This document shows, one piece after another, positions 7,676 through 16,881 of a DNA stretch of 50,756 nt. The stretch comes from Clostridiales bacterium (GTDB lineage Bacteria; Bacillota; Clostridia; Oscillospirales; Oscillospiraceae). The notes below the pieces were generated by a model. The model made no database searches. It worked only from the letters and a program-made list of their open reading frames with translations, and was not told where the DNA came from. Each line of letters starts with the position of its first letter. Within the stretch, counting starts at the first letter, position 1. The stretch spans positions 1 through 50,756 of the forward strand of contig SFEG01000021.1 in NCBI GenBank assembly GCA_004558025.1, in the 5' to 3' direction. Both the position numbers and the translations under genes were made by a program.

Positions 7676-8886
7676 TGGAGACAAAGATAATAGGAAAAGC
7701 CGGACTCGGCGAAGCGGCTTCGCTCATAGCAGCGGGCGAGCTCGTCGCCGTGCCGACGGAAACGGTGTACGGCCTTGCGTGCAGCGGTCTTGATGCCGAC
7801 GCTGTCGAGAAGGTCTACGAGGTCAAAGGCAGACCAGAGGTAAAGCCACTGTCGCTCATGCTGCACAAGGGTGCGGCGATAACTAAATACTGCGAAAAGG
7901 TTCCGAAGCAGGCGAGAGTTCTCATGGACAGGTTTTGGCCGGGGCCGTTGACCATCGTTTTGAAGTCAAAGGACATAGTTCCCGATATCGTCCGTGCGGG
8001 CGGCGATACCGTTGCGCTCAGATGCCCGGATCACCCAATGACGCAAATGATGCTCAAAAAAGCAAAGCTTCCGTTTGCGGCGCCCTCGGCAAATCCTTCG
8101 GGCAGCAAAAGCCCCGTAAATGCGCAGGAGGTGCTCGATTACTTCGACGGGAAGATCGCCGCCGTGGTCGACGGAGGGCAGTGCGGCCTCGGACGTGAGT
8201 CTACGATAATCGATATGAGCGCCGAGCCGTTTAAAATATTGCGGCAGGGCGCGCTGCCGGAGACTGATATAGCCTCGGCGCTTGCCGACGGCCTCAAGGT
8301 AATCGGCATAACCGGCGGCACGGGCTGCGGAAAAACCACCGCTCTGCGCGAGCTCGAGGACATGGGAGCCATGATAATCGACTGCGACGCGCTGTATCAC
8401 GATATGCTGAAAGAGAATACGCAGATGCTCGCGGATATTGAGCGTTCATTTCCCGGGACGGTCACGGACGGCGTTCTTGACCGCAAGGCGCTTGGCGCGA
8501 CGGTGTTTTCAAACGAGGCGGCGCTTGAAGATCTAAATGCGATAACGCACCACTACATAGGACTCGAGGTCAGAAAAAAGCTTGAGGCCTGGGCAATGCA
8601 GGGCGGGAAAATTGCAGCCATCGACGCGATAGCGCTCATGGAGAGCGGCCTTGCGGAAAAATGCTGCACCGTCGTCGGTATTGTCGCCGAAAAAACGACG
8701 CGCATCGAGCGTATAATGAAGCGCGACGGCATAAGCTATGAATATGCAATGATGCGCGTGAACGCCCAGTACCCAAATGAGTATTTTGAGCAAAAATGCG
8801 AATATGTGCTGCACAATGACAGCAGCGAGCAAAGCTTCAGAAAAGAATGCAAAATTTTATTTAAGGAAGTATTGAAAAATGGCTGA
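7675..8886 (+). CDS. Fusion of threonylcarbamoyl-AMP synthase (TsaC/Sua5) and dephospho-CoA kinase (CoaE)
   Basis: 403 aa with two enzymes in one chain. Residues ~1-200 are a YrdC/Sua5 domain (VPTETVYGLACSG; KGRPEVKPLSLM; PGPLTIVLK; PSANPSGSKSP; GRESTIID), which makes threonylcarbamoyl-AMP for the t6A37 modification of ANN-decoding tRNAs. It ends there without the Sua5 C-terminal domain. Residues ~205-403 are CoaE: P-loop GITGGTGCGKTT, then the DCDALYH and DAIALMESGL segments, which phosphorylates dephospho-CoA in the last step of CoA synthesis. Both halves keep their nucleotide-binding motifs and there is no frameshift between them. Overlaps prfA (TGATG) and the next gene (8 bases). Fusion of these two pathways is unusual; whether it is common in this clade I cannot say. 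Confidence 0.93.
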   Translation: METKIIGKAGLGEAASLIAAGELVAVPTETVYGLACSGLDADAVEKVYEVKGRPEVKPLSLMLHKGAAITKYCEKVPKQARVLMDRFWPGPLTIVLKSKDIVPDIVRAGGDTVALRCPDHPMTQMMLKKAKLPFAAPSANPSGSKSPVNAQEVLDYFDGKIAAVVDGGQCGLGRESTIIDMSAEPFKILRQGALPETDIASALADGLKVIGITGGTGCGKTTALRELEDMGAMIIDCDALYHDMLKENTQMLADIERSFPGTVTDGVLDRKALGATVFSNEAALEDLNAITHHYIGLEVRKKLEAWAMQGGKIAAIDAIALMESGLAEKCCTVVGIVAEKTTRIERIMKRDGISYEYAMMRVNAQYPNEYFEQKCEYVLHNDSSEQSFRKECKILFKEVLKNG

Positions 8887-10261
8887 GATCAGAGACGAAT
8901 TATTTTACAAGCAGAAAAACGGCTATGACACGATGACCACGCAGCAGCGTATCGATATGGAGGACTACTGCCGCGGCTATATGGCGTTTTTAAACGATGC
9001 GCGCACAGAGCGCGAGGCCGTGAAAATGGCTATCGAAATGGCCGAGGATAAGGGCTTTGTCGAATATGTCGACGGTATGGAGCTCAAGGCAGGCGATAAG
9101 GTCTACCGCAACAATCGCGGCAAGGCACTCATGTTGGCCGTCATCGGCAAGCAGAGCCTTGAAAATGGAACCGTCATCGCGGGCGCTCACGTCGACTCTC
9201 CGCGCATTGACCTCAAGCAGAACCCCCTGTACGAGAGCGACGAGCTTGCCTATTTCAAGACCCATTACTACGGCGGCATAAAGAAGTACCAGTGGGTGAC
9301 CATCCCCCTCGAGCTGCACGGCGCAGTCGCGCTTAAGTCAGGCGAGACGATCGATGTCACCATCGGTCACGATCCCGCAGACCCGCAGTTTGTTATAACC
9401 GACCTTCTGCCGCACCTCGGCAAGGATCAGATGAAAAAGACCATGGAGGAGGGAATCACCGGCGAGGGGCTCAACATCCTCATCGGCAGCATCCCTTATG
9501 CCGACGAGGGCAGCGACAGGGTAAAGCTCGCCGTCATGAGCATATTAAACGACCGCTACGGCATAGTCGAGGAGGATTTCCTCTCAGCAGAGCTCACCGC
9601 AGTTCCGGCCTTTGAGGTGCGCGAGATCGGCCTTGACCGCTCGCTCATCGGCGGCTACGGCCACGATGACCGCGTGTGCGCCTATGCCGAGCTCAAGGCG
9701 ATACTCGACCTTGAGGAAGCTCCCGAAAAGACCTGCGTCTGCATATTGGCCGACAAGGAAGAAACGGGCTCGGACGGCGTGAGCGGTATGCAGAGCAGCG
9801 CCTTCGAGTGCTTCATGGAGGAGCTTTGCGAAAGTCAGAATGTGCCTCTGCGCCGCTGCTTTGCCAACAGCTTCTGCCTGTCTGCCGACGTTACCGCGGC
9901 CTTTGACCCCAACTTCCCCGAGGTCAGCGAAAAGCGCAACGACGCGAAGCTCAACTACGGCATGGGCATCTGCAAGTTCACCGGCGCGCGCGGCAAGAGC
10001 GGCACGAGTGACGCTTCCGCCGAGGTCGTGGCCTACCTCCGCAAGCTTTTTGCTGATAACGGCGTTGTCTGGCAGATGAGCGAGCTCGGCAAGGTCGATC
10101 AGGGCGGCGGCGGCACGATAGCAAAGTACATGGCAAACCGCAATATCGACACCATCGACGCCGGTGTTCCCGTGATGAGCATGCATTCGCCCTTCGAGGT
10201 CGTTGCGAAGTTCGACTGCTTCATGACCTATCTCGGCGTCCTGGCGGCATACAAAGCTTAA
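8879..10261 (+). CDS. M18-family aminopeptidase
   Basis: 460 aa. A cytosolic dinuclear zinc aminopeptidase of the aspartyl-aminopeptidase (M18) family that trims N-terminal residues from peptides. Visible metal and catalytic motifs: AGAHVDSPRIDLK (His and Asp), LADKEETGSDG (the catalytic Glu pair), LSADVTAAFDPN, and the C-terminal VPVMSMHSPFEV, whose His is a metal ligand. Length is normal. ATG 8879 lies inside the end of the fusion gene with AAGGAAG upstream, so this is the last gene of the prfA operon. The stop codon sits in the middle of a perfect 26-base palindrome (10247-10272). Confidence 0.93.
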   Translation: MAEIRDELFYKQKNGYDTMTTQQRIDMEDYCRGYMAFLNDARTEREAVKMAIEMAEDKGFVEYVDGMELKAGDKVYRNNRGKALMLAVIGKQSLENGTVIAGAHVDSPRIDLKQNPLYESDELAYFKTHYYGGIKKYQWVTIPLELHGAVALKSGETIDVTIGHDPADPQFVITDLLPHLGKDQMKKTMEEGITGEGLNILIGSIPYADEGSDRVKLAVMSILNDRYGIVEEDFLSAELTAVPAFEVREIGLDRSLIGGYGHDDRVCAYAELKAILDLEEAPEKTCVCILADKEETGSDGVSGMQSSAFECFMEELCESQNVPLRRCFANSFCLSADVTAAFDPNFPEVSEKRNDAKLNYGMGICKFTGARGKSGTSDASAEVVAYLRKLFADNGVVWQMSELGKVDQGGGGTIAKYMANRNIDTIDAGVPVMSMHSPFEVVAKFDCFMTYLGVLAAYKA

Positions 10262-10274
10262 GCTTTGTATGCGA

Positions 10275-10478
10275 GGAAATAGCCGATAGCTGATAGCCGG
10301 TGGTGTGCGCAAAGCGCACTGATTGGAATAGGCGACCCCTCAGTCACGGCAAGCCGTGACAGCTCCCCTTACGCAGGGAAGCCAATGGTGGTGCGACAGT
10401 CTCCCGGTTTTGCCAGCAGGTGCGATACCGGGCTACCGCAATCACCGTATCCGTAGGAGCGTCCGTGCGCCTCTAAAA
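10275..10478 (+). repeat. Dispersed repeat family A, copy 2
   Basis: Same layout and orientation as copy 1: AGCCGATAGCTGATAGC left module, 53-base core at 10331-10383 nearly identical to 6414-6466, and right module ending CGATACCGGGCTACCGCAAT...GTGCGCCTCTAAAA. It fills the gap between the aminopeptidase and tepA. Confidence 0.8.
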
Positions 10479-10491
10479 ATTAATAAAAGCG

Positions 10492-10529
10492 CCTCATACC
10501 TGACAAAATAGGTATGAGGTGATTTTTTT
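10492..10529 (+). promoter_or_regulatory. Terminator-like hairpin overlapping the tepA ribosome site
   Basis: CCTCATACC (10492-10500) pairs with GGTATGAGG (10511-10519), followed by GTGA and T7. It has the form of an intrinsic terminator, but its 3' arm contains the Shine-Dalgarno GAGGTGA and its T-tract runs into the first codons. Either it ends upstream transcription, or it controls tepA by masking its ribosome site. Confidence 0.6.
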
Positions 10530-11172
10530 GGAGGAGATCAAGGAGCTCGGAAGCGCGCAGCCGCAGGGCAGGGAGGGCATGATACACTGCCTGACCATAG
10601 TCGGCCAGGTAGAGGGGCATCAGATACTGCCCGAGGATAACAAAACGACAAAATATGAGCATGTAATGCCGCTTTTGGCGGCGGTGGAGGAATCTGAGGA
10701 GATAAAGGGGCTTTTAATTCTTTTAAACACTGTCGGCGGCGACGTTGAGGCCGGCCTCGGCATAGCGGAGCTAATAGCCGGGATGAAAAAGCCGACCGTT
10801 TCACTCATCCTCGGCGGCGGGCACTCCATCGGCGTGCCGCTCGCCGTTGCAGCCTCGCGAAGCTTCATTGCGCCGTCGGCGGCTATGACGATACACCCCG
10901 TGCGCCTTAACGGCGTTGTCATCGGTGTCCCGCAGACCTATAACTATTTTGCCCGCATCCAGGAGCGCATCGTCGGTTTTGTCACCGGCCACTCGAATAT
11001 AAGCCGCGAGAGGTACAATGAACTTATGATGGCCACCGACGAGCTTGCAAACGACGTCGGCAGTGTCATCTACGGGAAGGAGGCCGTCTCCTGCGGGCTC
11101 ATCGACAGCATCGGAACTCTCTCCGACGCGCTGGACTATCTGCATGGTGAGATAAACAGGCAAGCACATTGA
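10528..11172 (+). CDS. TepA-like ClpP-fold (translocation-enhancing) protein
   Basis: 214 aa. A ClpP/crotonase-fold serine peptidase of the TepA group (translocation-enhancing protein), cytosolic. Family hallmarks: GQVEGHQILPEDNKTTKYEH, LLILLNTVGGDVEAGLGIAE, and LGGGHSIGVPLAVAA with the nucleophile Ser, followed by the catalytic-type His in AMTIHPVRL. The start is uncertain: TTG 10528 has GAGGTGA at good spacing, while GTG 10519 in the same frame has none. TepA homologues often lie near ftsK/spoIIIE in Clostridia, as here. The hairpin over the start may regulate it. Its true substrate is poorly known. Confidence 0.85.
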   Translation: MEEIKELGSAQPQGREGMIHCLTIVGQVEGHQILPEDNKTTKYEHVMPLLAAVEESEEIKGLLILLNTVGGDVEAGLGIAELIAGMKKPTVSLILGGGHSIGVPLAVAASRSFIAPSAAMTIHPVRLNGVVIGVPQTYNYFARIQERIVGFVTGHSNISRERYNELMMATDELANDVGSVIYGKEAVSCGLIDSIGTLSDALDYLHGEINRQAH

Positions 11173-11186
11173 GTGCTTGCCTTTTA
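11158..11186 (+). terminator. Terminator of tepA
   Basis: AGGCAAGCAC/GTGCTTGCCT with loop ATTGA (containing the tepA stop), followed by TTTT. Confidence 0.75.
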
Positions 11187-11256
11187 ATACATTATATGAT
11201 AAAATAACAAAGTTAAGTATACATAATACCTGAGAATACTCATAGGAGATAAATAT

Positions 11257-12093
11257 ATGAGCATATTGGACGCCATAATCCTCGGCCTCGTTCAGGGTGT
11301 CGCGGAGTTTCTGCCCATATCGAGCTCGGGCCATCTTGCGATCCTGCATAACCTTTTTAATATGTCCGATCTCGGCAGCAATCACATGTTTTTCGACGTG
11401 CTGCTGCACTTCGGAACGCTCATCGCGATCTGCTTTATGTACTGGGGCGATATAAAGGCGATGTTCACGCAGACTGCCGACATGCTCTCGGGCAGAACGG
11501 TCGACTCCGACGGCCGCCGCAGGAGATTTCCCGAGGCGCGGCTTTTCATGCTGATAATCGTCGCGACGCTGCCGCTGGTGCTTATTTTGCCCGTGCACAA
11601 ATACGTTGAGGCGCTTTCAAATTCGACAGTCTACGTCGGCATAGCACTTGTTCTGACGGGCTGCATGCTCCTCGTTGCGGACAAAATGGCAAAGGGCACG
11701 AAGACCGAGAAGAACATGCTGTTTACCGACGCGCTTATAATCGGACTGTGCCAGTGCGTTGCGACGCTGCCGGGTCTTTCCCGCTCGGGAACTACGATAA
11801 CCGCAGGCATCGCAACGGGGCACGACCGCAGCTATGCCGTCAAGTTCTCGCTTCTGATGAGCATTCCCGCCGTCCTCGGCGCAACGCTTCTTGAGCTTAT
11901 CGACGTGTTCAAGACCGACATCGACCCCTCGCTTATTCCGGCATACCTCTTCGGCATGATCGCCGCCATGATCTCCGGCGTTCTGTCCATAGGACTTCTG
12001 CGCATGATAGCCCGCAAGACGCGCTTCGGCGGATTTTCCTACTACTGCTGGGTCGTCGGTGTGCTGACGATAATCCTCTCTCTCATATTCTGA
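11257..12093 (+). CDS. uppP: Undecaprenyl-diphosphatase (UppP/BacA)
   Basis: 278 aa integral membrane enzyme with about eight predicted helices. Dephosphorylates undecaprenyl pyrophosphate so the lipid carrier of peptidoglycan and polymer synthesis is recycled; overproduction gives bacitracin tolerance in other bacteria. Both signature motifs are present: QGVAEFLPISSSGHL near the N-terminus, and the PGLSRSGTTIT loop. Start ATG 11257 has AGGAG upstream. It is followed 21 bases later by ftsK in the same direction with no terminator, so the two are probably co-transcribed. Confidence 0.96.
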   Translation: MSILDAIILGLVQGVAEFLPISSSGHLAILHNLFNMSDLGSNHMFFDVLLHFGTLIAICFMYWGDIKAMFTQTADMLSGRTVDSDGRRRRFPEARLFMLIIVATLPLVLILPVHKYVEALSNSTVYVGIALVLTGCMLLVADKMAKGTKTEKNMLFTDALIIGLCQCVATLPGLSRSGTTITAGIATGHDRSYAVKFSLLMSIPAVLGATLLELIDVFKTDIDPSLIPAYLFGMIAAMISGVLSIGLLRMIARKTRFGGFSYYCWVVGVLTIILSLIF

Positions 12094-12114
12094 TAAAGGC
12101 AGGTAAGCTTGATA

Positions 12115-14703
12115 ATGGCTCAAACCGCTACAAAGAAAAAAACAAATAATTCCGGCAAAAAGCAGAGCTCCGCGCAGCCGAAAAAGCCGCAGAACGAGCC
12201 TGTGGAGAATAAAAGTGCGCAGCGCATCATTGCCGCGGTATGCTTCCTGTTTGCCGCTGTGCTCGTAGTCATCGGCATATTCGCGCATGACGGAGTTGTC
12301 GTCGGCTGGCTGTGCTCACTTTTGAAGGGGATGTTCGGCTACGGCTTCTGGATATGTGCGCCGGTGTTCCTGCTGGCGGCGTATATCCTCGGCTTTCACA
12401 GGGACGAGCCCTGCACATGGCGGCTCACGGCGGCTTTGCTGCTGCCGCTTCTGGCGGGTTCACTCGTGAATCTTCTGCTGTCGCAGGTCGTTGTAGATAA
12501 TCTCAGCGGTGTCGGCGAGCTTTTATCGACGCTCTATGCCGGGGGTAAGACCATGCTCTGCGCGGGCGTTCTCGGAACGCTCATCGCCTTCGCGCTTGAA
12601 AAGGCCTTCAGCATTTACGGCGCTGCCATACTGCTCCTGCTGGCTTTTATATTCTTTGCCCTGTCGGCATTCAGCGTAACGCCGAAGAAGCTCTTTGATT
12701 TCCTGCGCACCGAAAAGCCCGAAAAGCCCGAGAAAGCCGAAAGAAAGCCCGCAAAGGCCGCGGCCGCTCCCGAGCCAGAGGAGCCTGGGGAGGAGAAGAC
12801 CGAGAAGATCAAGAAGGCCCGCCGCCGCGCGATAGATATCCCGCTCGACGATGAGCCGGCGTTTACCAAAAAATCGGCCGCATCCGAGGAGCCCACAGTC
12901 AAGGATGAGACCGCGCCCAAAAAGGAGGGCGGCCTGTTCGGCAAAAAGGCCGAAAAAGAAAAGCCGCTTGCCCCCGATAATATCGAGGTCGAACCCATGA
13001 CCATCGAAGAGGTCGAGGCCATGACCGGCGTTTCCGCCGTGAAGCTCAGCGGGGAAGGCAGCGTCAAAGCCGGCGCTGTATCCGATCCTCCGAAGAAGGC
13101 TACCGCCGCCGAGGTCGCGGCGGAAACAGAGGCCATACGCACAGCCATCGAGTCGGCAACAACCGAGGGCGAGTACGAAAAGCCCCCGATATTCCTGCTC
13201 AAGAAGGGGCACACCGTCTCCGGCAATTCGGAAGACGAGCTGCGCACGAACCGTGAGCGCCTTGAGAGCACGATAAAAAGCTTCGGCGTGTCGGCGAGAA
13301 TAGTTGATACCACACGCGGCCCCACGGTCACAAGATACGATCTTGAGCTCGAGCAGGGCGTTAAGCTCAGCAGACTGACAAACCTCGCGGGCGATATAGC
13401 GCTCGCCCTCGGCGTTGTCAGTGTCCGTATAGCGCCGATACCCGATAAGATATCCACCGTCGGCATCGAGGTGCCCAATAAGATAATAAGCACCGTTTAC
13501 CTGCGCGACATTATCGACTCGCCGCGCTTTGCCTCGTCCAAATCAAAGCTCAGCTTTGCCATCGGCAAGGACATCGCCGGACAGGCGGTGGTCGGCAATA
13601 TCTCGAAGCTTCCGCATCTGCTCATTGCCGGTACTACGGGCTCGGGTAAGTCCGTTTGCATGAACTCGCTTATCATAAGCCTTCTGTATAAGGCTGACCC
13701 CGACGAGGTCAAGCTCATCATGATCGACCCCAAAATGGTCGAGCTCGGCGTGTATAACGGCATTCCGCATCTGTACATCCCCGTCGTCACCGACCCGAAG
13801 AAAGCCGCAGGCGCGCTCCAGTGGGCTGTCACGGAAATGCTCAAGCGATACAGACTCTTCTCCGATCTCGGAGTAAGAAGTCTCGAGGCGTATAACGAGC
13901 ATCTGCTCGAAAACGGCCAGCCAAAAATGCCGAGCATCGTCGTTGTCATCGACGAGCTGGCAGACCTCATGCTCGTCGCGTCCAAGGACGTTGAGGAGAG
14001 CATCTGCCGCGTCGCGCAGATGGGACGAGCAGCCGGTATGCATCTTGTTATCGCAACGCAGAGACCGTCTGCCGACGTCATAACCGGCCTTATGAAGGCC
14101 AATATCCCCAGCCGCATCGCGTTTGCCGTCTCCTCCGCGCTTGAAAGCCGCATCATTCTCGACAATGCGGGCGCTGAGAAGCTCATCGGCATGGGCGATA
14201 TGCTCTATGCCCCCATCGGCTGCGGCAAGCCCCTGCGCGTTCAGGGCGCCTTTGTCAGCGACGAGGAGCGTGATCAGATCGTGCAGTTCATCAAGCGCCA
14301 GTCCACCGCGCAGTACAGCGAGGATGTCATGGCGCAGATCGAAAAGGCTGCCGAGGATAAGGGTGCAAACGGCAAGGGCCGCAGTGACGATGACGAGCCT
14401 GTCGGAAAGCCAGAATATGACGAGCTGCTGCCGCAGGCAGTCGATGTTATATTTGACACCAAGCAGGCCTCGGTCTCGATGCTCCAGCGCCGCCTGAAGC
14501 TCGGCTACTCACGCGCTGCGCGCATAGTCGATCAGATGGAGGAGCTGGGCATCATCGGCCCCTTCGAGGGCTCAAAGCCGCGCCAGATACTCATAACGCG
14601 CGATCAGTGGCTCGAAATGCAGACAACGCAGGGCACAGCTCCCACGGAGATACTGCAGATCCAGACCGAGTTTGGCGGCGATACAGACGATATCGACATA
14701 TAA
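12115..14703 (+). CDS. ftsK: DNA translocase FtsK/SpoIIIE
   Basis: 862 aa. A hexameric ATP-driven double-stranded DNA pump at the division or sporulation septum. Layout: basic N-terminus; four membrane helices (~35-185); a long charged Ala/Lys/Glu linker (~190-340); the alpha domain; RecA-like motor with Walker A AGTTGSGKSVCMNSLI and Walker B VVVIDELADLMLV; and a C-terminal gamma winged helix (VDVIFDTKQASVSMLQRRLK...RQIL), which reads KOPS/SRS-type polarity sequences. The start is ATG 12115; in-frame TTG 12109 is an alternative closer to the GGCAGG ribosome site. ftsK and spoIIIE cannot be told apart by sequence alone. Confidence 0.95.
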   Translation: MAQTATKKKTNNSGKKQSSAQPKKPQNEPVENKSAQRIIAAVCFLFAAVLVVIGIFAHDGVVVGWLCSLLKGMFGYGFWICAPVFLLAAYILGFHRDEPCTWRLTAALLLPLLAGSLVNLLLSQVVVDNLSGVGELLSTLYAGGKTMLCAGVLGTLIAFALEKAFSIYGAAILLLLAFIFFALSAFSVTPKKLFDFLRTEKPEKPEKAERKPAKAAAAPEPEEPGEEKTEKIKKARRRAIDIPLDDEPAFTKKSAASEEPTVKDETAPKKEGGLFGKKAEKEKPLAPDNIEVEPMTIEEVEAMTGVSAVKLSGEGSVKAGAVSDPPKKATAAEVAAETEAIRTAIESATTEGEYEKPPIFLLKKGHTVSGNSEDELRTNRERLESTIKSFGVSARIVDTTRGPTVTRYDLELEQGVKLSRLTNLAGDIALALGVVSVRIAPIPDKISTVGIEVPNKIISTVYLRDIIDSPRFASSKSKLSFAIGKDIAGQAVVGNISKLPHLLIAGTTGSGKSVCMNSLIISLLYKADPDEVKLIMIDPKMVELGVYNGIPHLYIPVVTDPKKAAGALQWAVTEMLKRYRLFSDLGVRSLEAYNEHLLENGQPKMPSIVVVIDELADLMLVASKDVEESICRVAQMGRAAGMHLVIATQRPSADVITGLMKANIPSRIAFAVSSALESRIILDNAGAEKLIGMGDMLYAPIGCGKPLRVQGAFVSDEERDQIVQFIKRQSTAQYSEDVMAQIEKAAEDKGANGKGRSDDDEPVGKPEYDELLPQAVDVIFDTKQASVSMLQRRLKLGYSRAARIVDQMEELGIIGPFEGSKPRQILITRDQWLEMQTTQGTAPTEILQIQTEFGGDTDDIDI

Positions 14704-14710
14704 TAAATTC

Positions 14711-14744
14711 AGGAGCGGTTGACATAACACTACCGCTCCTTTTT
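14711..14744 (+). terminator. Terminator between ftsK and mini-RNase III
   Basis: AGGAGCGG/CCGCTCCT around a 14-base loop, then TTTTT. Only 12 bases separate it from the next start, so read-through probably feeds the downstream genes. Confidence 0.75.
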
Positions 14745-14755
14745 CAGGTGATACT

Positions 14756-15169
14756 ATGAAAGATTATTTTTGCCCGCAGATGGACGTGGGCGATATAAAC
14801 AGCATAAGCATGCTCGGACTTGCGCATATAGGCGACGGCGTATATGAGCTTTTAACGCGCACAATGCTGTGCGCAGACGGCAATAAGAAGGTCACCGAGC
14901 TTCACAAAAAGACTGTTGCCATCGTCAACGCTCCGGCTCAGGCCGAGGCGGCCGAGAGACTTCAGCCGCTGCTCACGGACGACGAAAGGTATATCTACAA
15001 GCGCGGGCGAAACGCCAAGGTCAACTCCGTGCCGCACAAGGCCGATATCGGGCAGTACCACGCGGCCACGGGGCTTGAGGCACTGTTCGGGTGGCTGTAT
15101 CTTCAAGGGAAAACGCAGCGCATAAACGAGCTGTACGCAGTGTGCGTGGAGGGTGACCATGGCGCTTGA
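14756..15169 (+). CDS. mrnC: Mini-ribonuclease III
   Basis: 137 aa: an RNase III catalytic domain without the double-stranded-RNA-binding domain, as in MrnC, which matures the ends of 23S rRNA in Bacillus. Motifs: MLGLAHIGDGVYELLTRT (the Asp is a metal ligand), VNAPAQAEAA, YKRGRNAKVNSVPHKADIGQYHAATGLEALFGWLYL (with the second acidic cluster). ATG has AGGTGAT upstream. Its last 11 bases overlap rqcH, so the two are translationally linked. This pairs rRNA maturation with ribosome rescue. Confidence 0.92.
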   Translation: MKDYFCPQMDVGDINSISMLGLAHIGDGVYELLTRTMLCADGNKKVTELHKKTVAIVNAPAQAEAAERLQPLLTDDERYIYKRGRNAKVNSVPHKADIGQYHAATGLEALFGWLYLQGKTQRINELYAVCVEGDHGA

Positions 15170-16880
15170 CGCAATACTTTTATCGGGAATAATAGCCGAG
15201 CTTCGCCCGAAGCTTATCGGCGCGAGGATAGATAAGGTGCAGCAGCCCGAGCGAGATAAGATCGTGCTTTCCGTTCGCGGCGGCGAGAGTCTGCGTCTTC
15301 TCATCGATGCGGGCGCGGGCAGCGGAAGACTTCAGCAGACCAAAATGAGCTTTGAAAACCCCGCCGAGCCGCCGATGTTCTGCATGCTGCTGCGCAAATA
15401 CCTCACCGGCGGCAGGATCGAGGCCATCGAGCAGCCGGACTGGGAGCGCCTTGTTATGGTTAACATAACATCTCGCAACGAACTTGGCGACAACGTCGAT
15501 CTGCGCCTTGCCGTGGAGCTCATGGGCAGAAGCTCAAACCTCGTGCTCATCGGCTCGGACGGCCGAATTATCGACTGCCTGCGCCGCATGGATTACGGCG
15601 GAGATGCCGAGCGCAGATTACTGCCCGGCATGATATACCGCCTTCCGCCCAAGCAGCGCAAGCCGCTTGTTTTTGCCCTTTCGCGGGAGGAGATAGCGCA
15701 GGAGCTTACCTCATCCGACGCGGGAAAAAGCGCTGATAAGCGCATTATGGACTGCTTTTCCGGCCTCTCGCCGCTTATATGCCGCGAGCTTGCCTGCCGC
15801 AGCGGGGATAATGCCGCTCTTCTGCCCGAGGCGATAGACGCGTTTCTCGACAGCGTCAGGGCAGGGGAGCTCACACCCGTGCTGTTTACAGAGGACGGCA
15901 AGCCCAGGGAGTTTTCCTTCATGCAGCTGCGGCAGTACGCCGGAGTGTACGAGACGCGCGAGTTTGAAAGCTTTTCCGAGCTTCTGGATGCGTACTACTC
16001 AAAGCGCGATACGCTTGAACGCCGCCGCAGGCGCTCGAAGGAGCTCAGCCACCACGTCAAAACCGAGCGCGACCGCATTGCGCGAAAGCTCGGCCTCCAG
16101 CGGCAGGAGCTGCAAAAATGCTCCGAGCGCGACGAGATACGCCGCAATGCCGAGCTTCTGACAGCGAACCTCTACCGCGTGCATAAGGGTGACAGCTCTG
16201 TGACCGTCGAGGACTATTACGAGCCCGATTGCCCGCAGCGCACGATAAAGCTCGATGTGCTCAAAACGCCGCAGAATAACGCTGCGGCGATGTTCAAGGA
16301 ATACAACAAGCTCAAGACCGCCGAGCAGCACCTCACAGCGCTCATTGCCGAGGGCGAGAGACAGCTTGAGTATTTAAACAGCGTCATGGATGAGACCGAG
16401 CGTGCCGAGACAGAGGACGATCTTGCCGAAATTAAGGCCGAGCTCATCGGCACGGGCTATATCAAAAAGCAGCGCGGCGCAAAGGAGCGCAAGCGCAAAA
16501 AACAGGGGCCCATGCGCTTTGTTTCCTCCGACGGCTTTGAAATACTCGTCGGCCGCAGCAACGCGCAAAACGACGAGCTGACCACTAAGACCGCCCGCCG
16601 CACGGACATCTGGCTGCACACGAAGACCGTCCACGGCAGCCACGTCATAATCTCCTGCGACGGAGTTGCCCCGCCCGAGAAAACGATAGAGGAGGCGGCG
16701 CAGCTTGCCGTGTACTACTCTCAGGCGCGCGACGGCGGCAAAACTCAGGTAGACTACACCATGGTGCGCAATGTCCGCAAGCCCTCCGGCTCGCTGCCAG
16801 GCAAGGTCATATATACAGACTACAGTACTCTCTCCGTCTCCGCGGACGAGGCGCTGGCCGAAAAACTGAGGGTGAAATAA
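15159..16880 (+). CDS. rqcH: Rqc2-homologue ribosome quality-control factor RqcH (NFACT/FbpA family)
   Basis: 573 aa. Binds stalled 50S subunits carrying peptidyl-tRNA and directs C-terminal Ala tailing so the peptide is degraded; the family was earlier called fibronectin-binding (FbpA). Domains: NFACT-N (~1-170), a helix-hairpin-helix/linker segment, a long central coiled coil (~270-430, very rich in Glu/Arg/Lys), and the C-terminal NFACT-R domain (FEILVGRSNAQNDELTTK...DIWLHTKTVHGSHVII). Start ATG 15159 has GGAGG five bases upstream. It overlaps mrnC and is followed two bases later by a small XRE regulator. Confidence 0.93.
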   Translation: MALDAILLSGIIAELRPKLIGARIDKVQQPERDKIVLSVRGGESLRLLIDAGAGSGRLQQTKMSFENPAEPPMFCMLLRKYLTGGRIEAIEQPDWERLVMVNITSRNELGDNVDLRLAVELMGRSSNLVLIGSDGRIIDCLRRMDYGGDAERRLLPGMIYRLPPKQRKPLVFALSREEIAQELTSSDAGKSADKRIMDCFSGLSPLICRELACRSGDNAALLPEAIDAFLDSVRAGELTPVLFTEDGKPREFSFMQLRQYAGVYETREFESFSELLDAYYSKRDTLERRRRRSKELSHHVKTERDRIARKLGLQRQELQKCSERDEIRRNAELLTANLYRVHKGDSSVTVEDYYEPDCPQRTIKLDVLKTPQNNAAAMFKEYNKLKTAEQHLTALIAEGERQLEYLNSVMDETERAETEDDLAEIKAELIGTGYIKKQRGAKERKRKKQGPMRFVSSDGFEILVGRSNAQNDELTTKTARRTDIWLHTKTVHGSHVIISCDGVAPPEKTIEEAAQLAVYYSQARDGGKTQVDYTMVRNVRKPSGSLPGKVIYTDYSTLSVSADEALAEKLRVK

Positions 16881-16881
16881 T

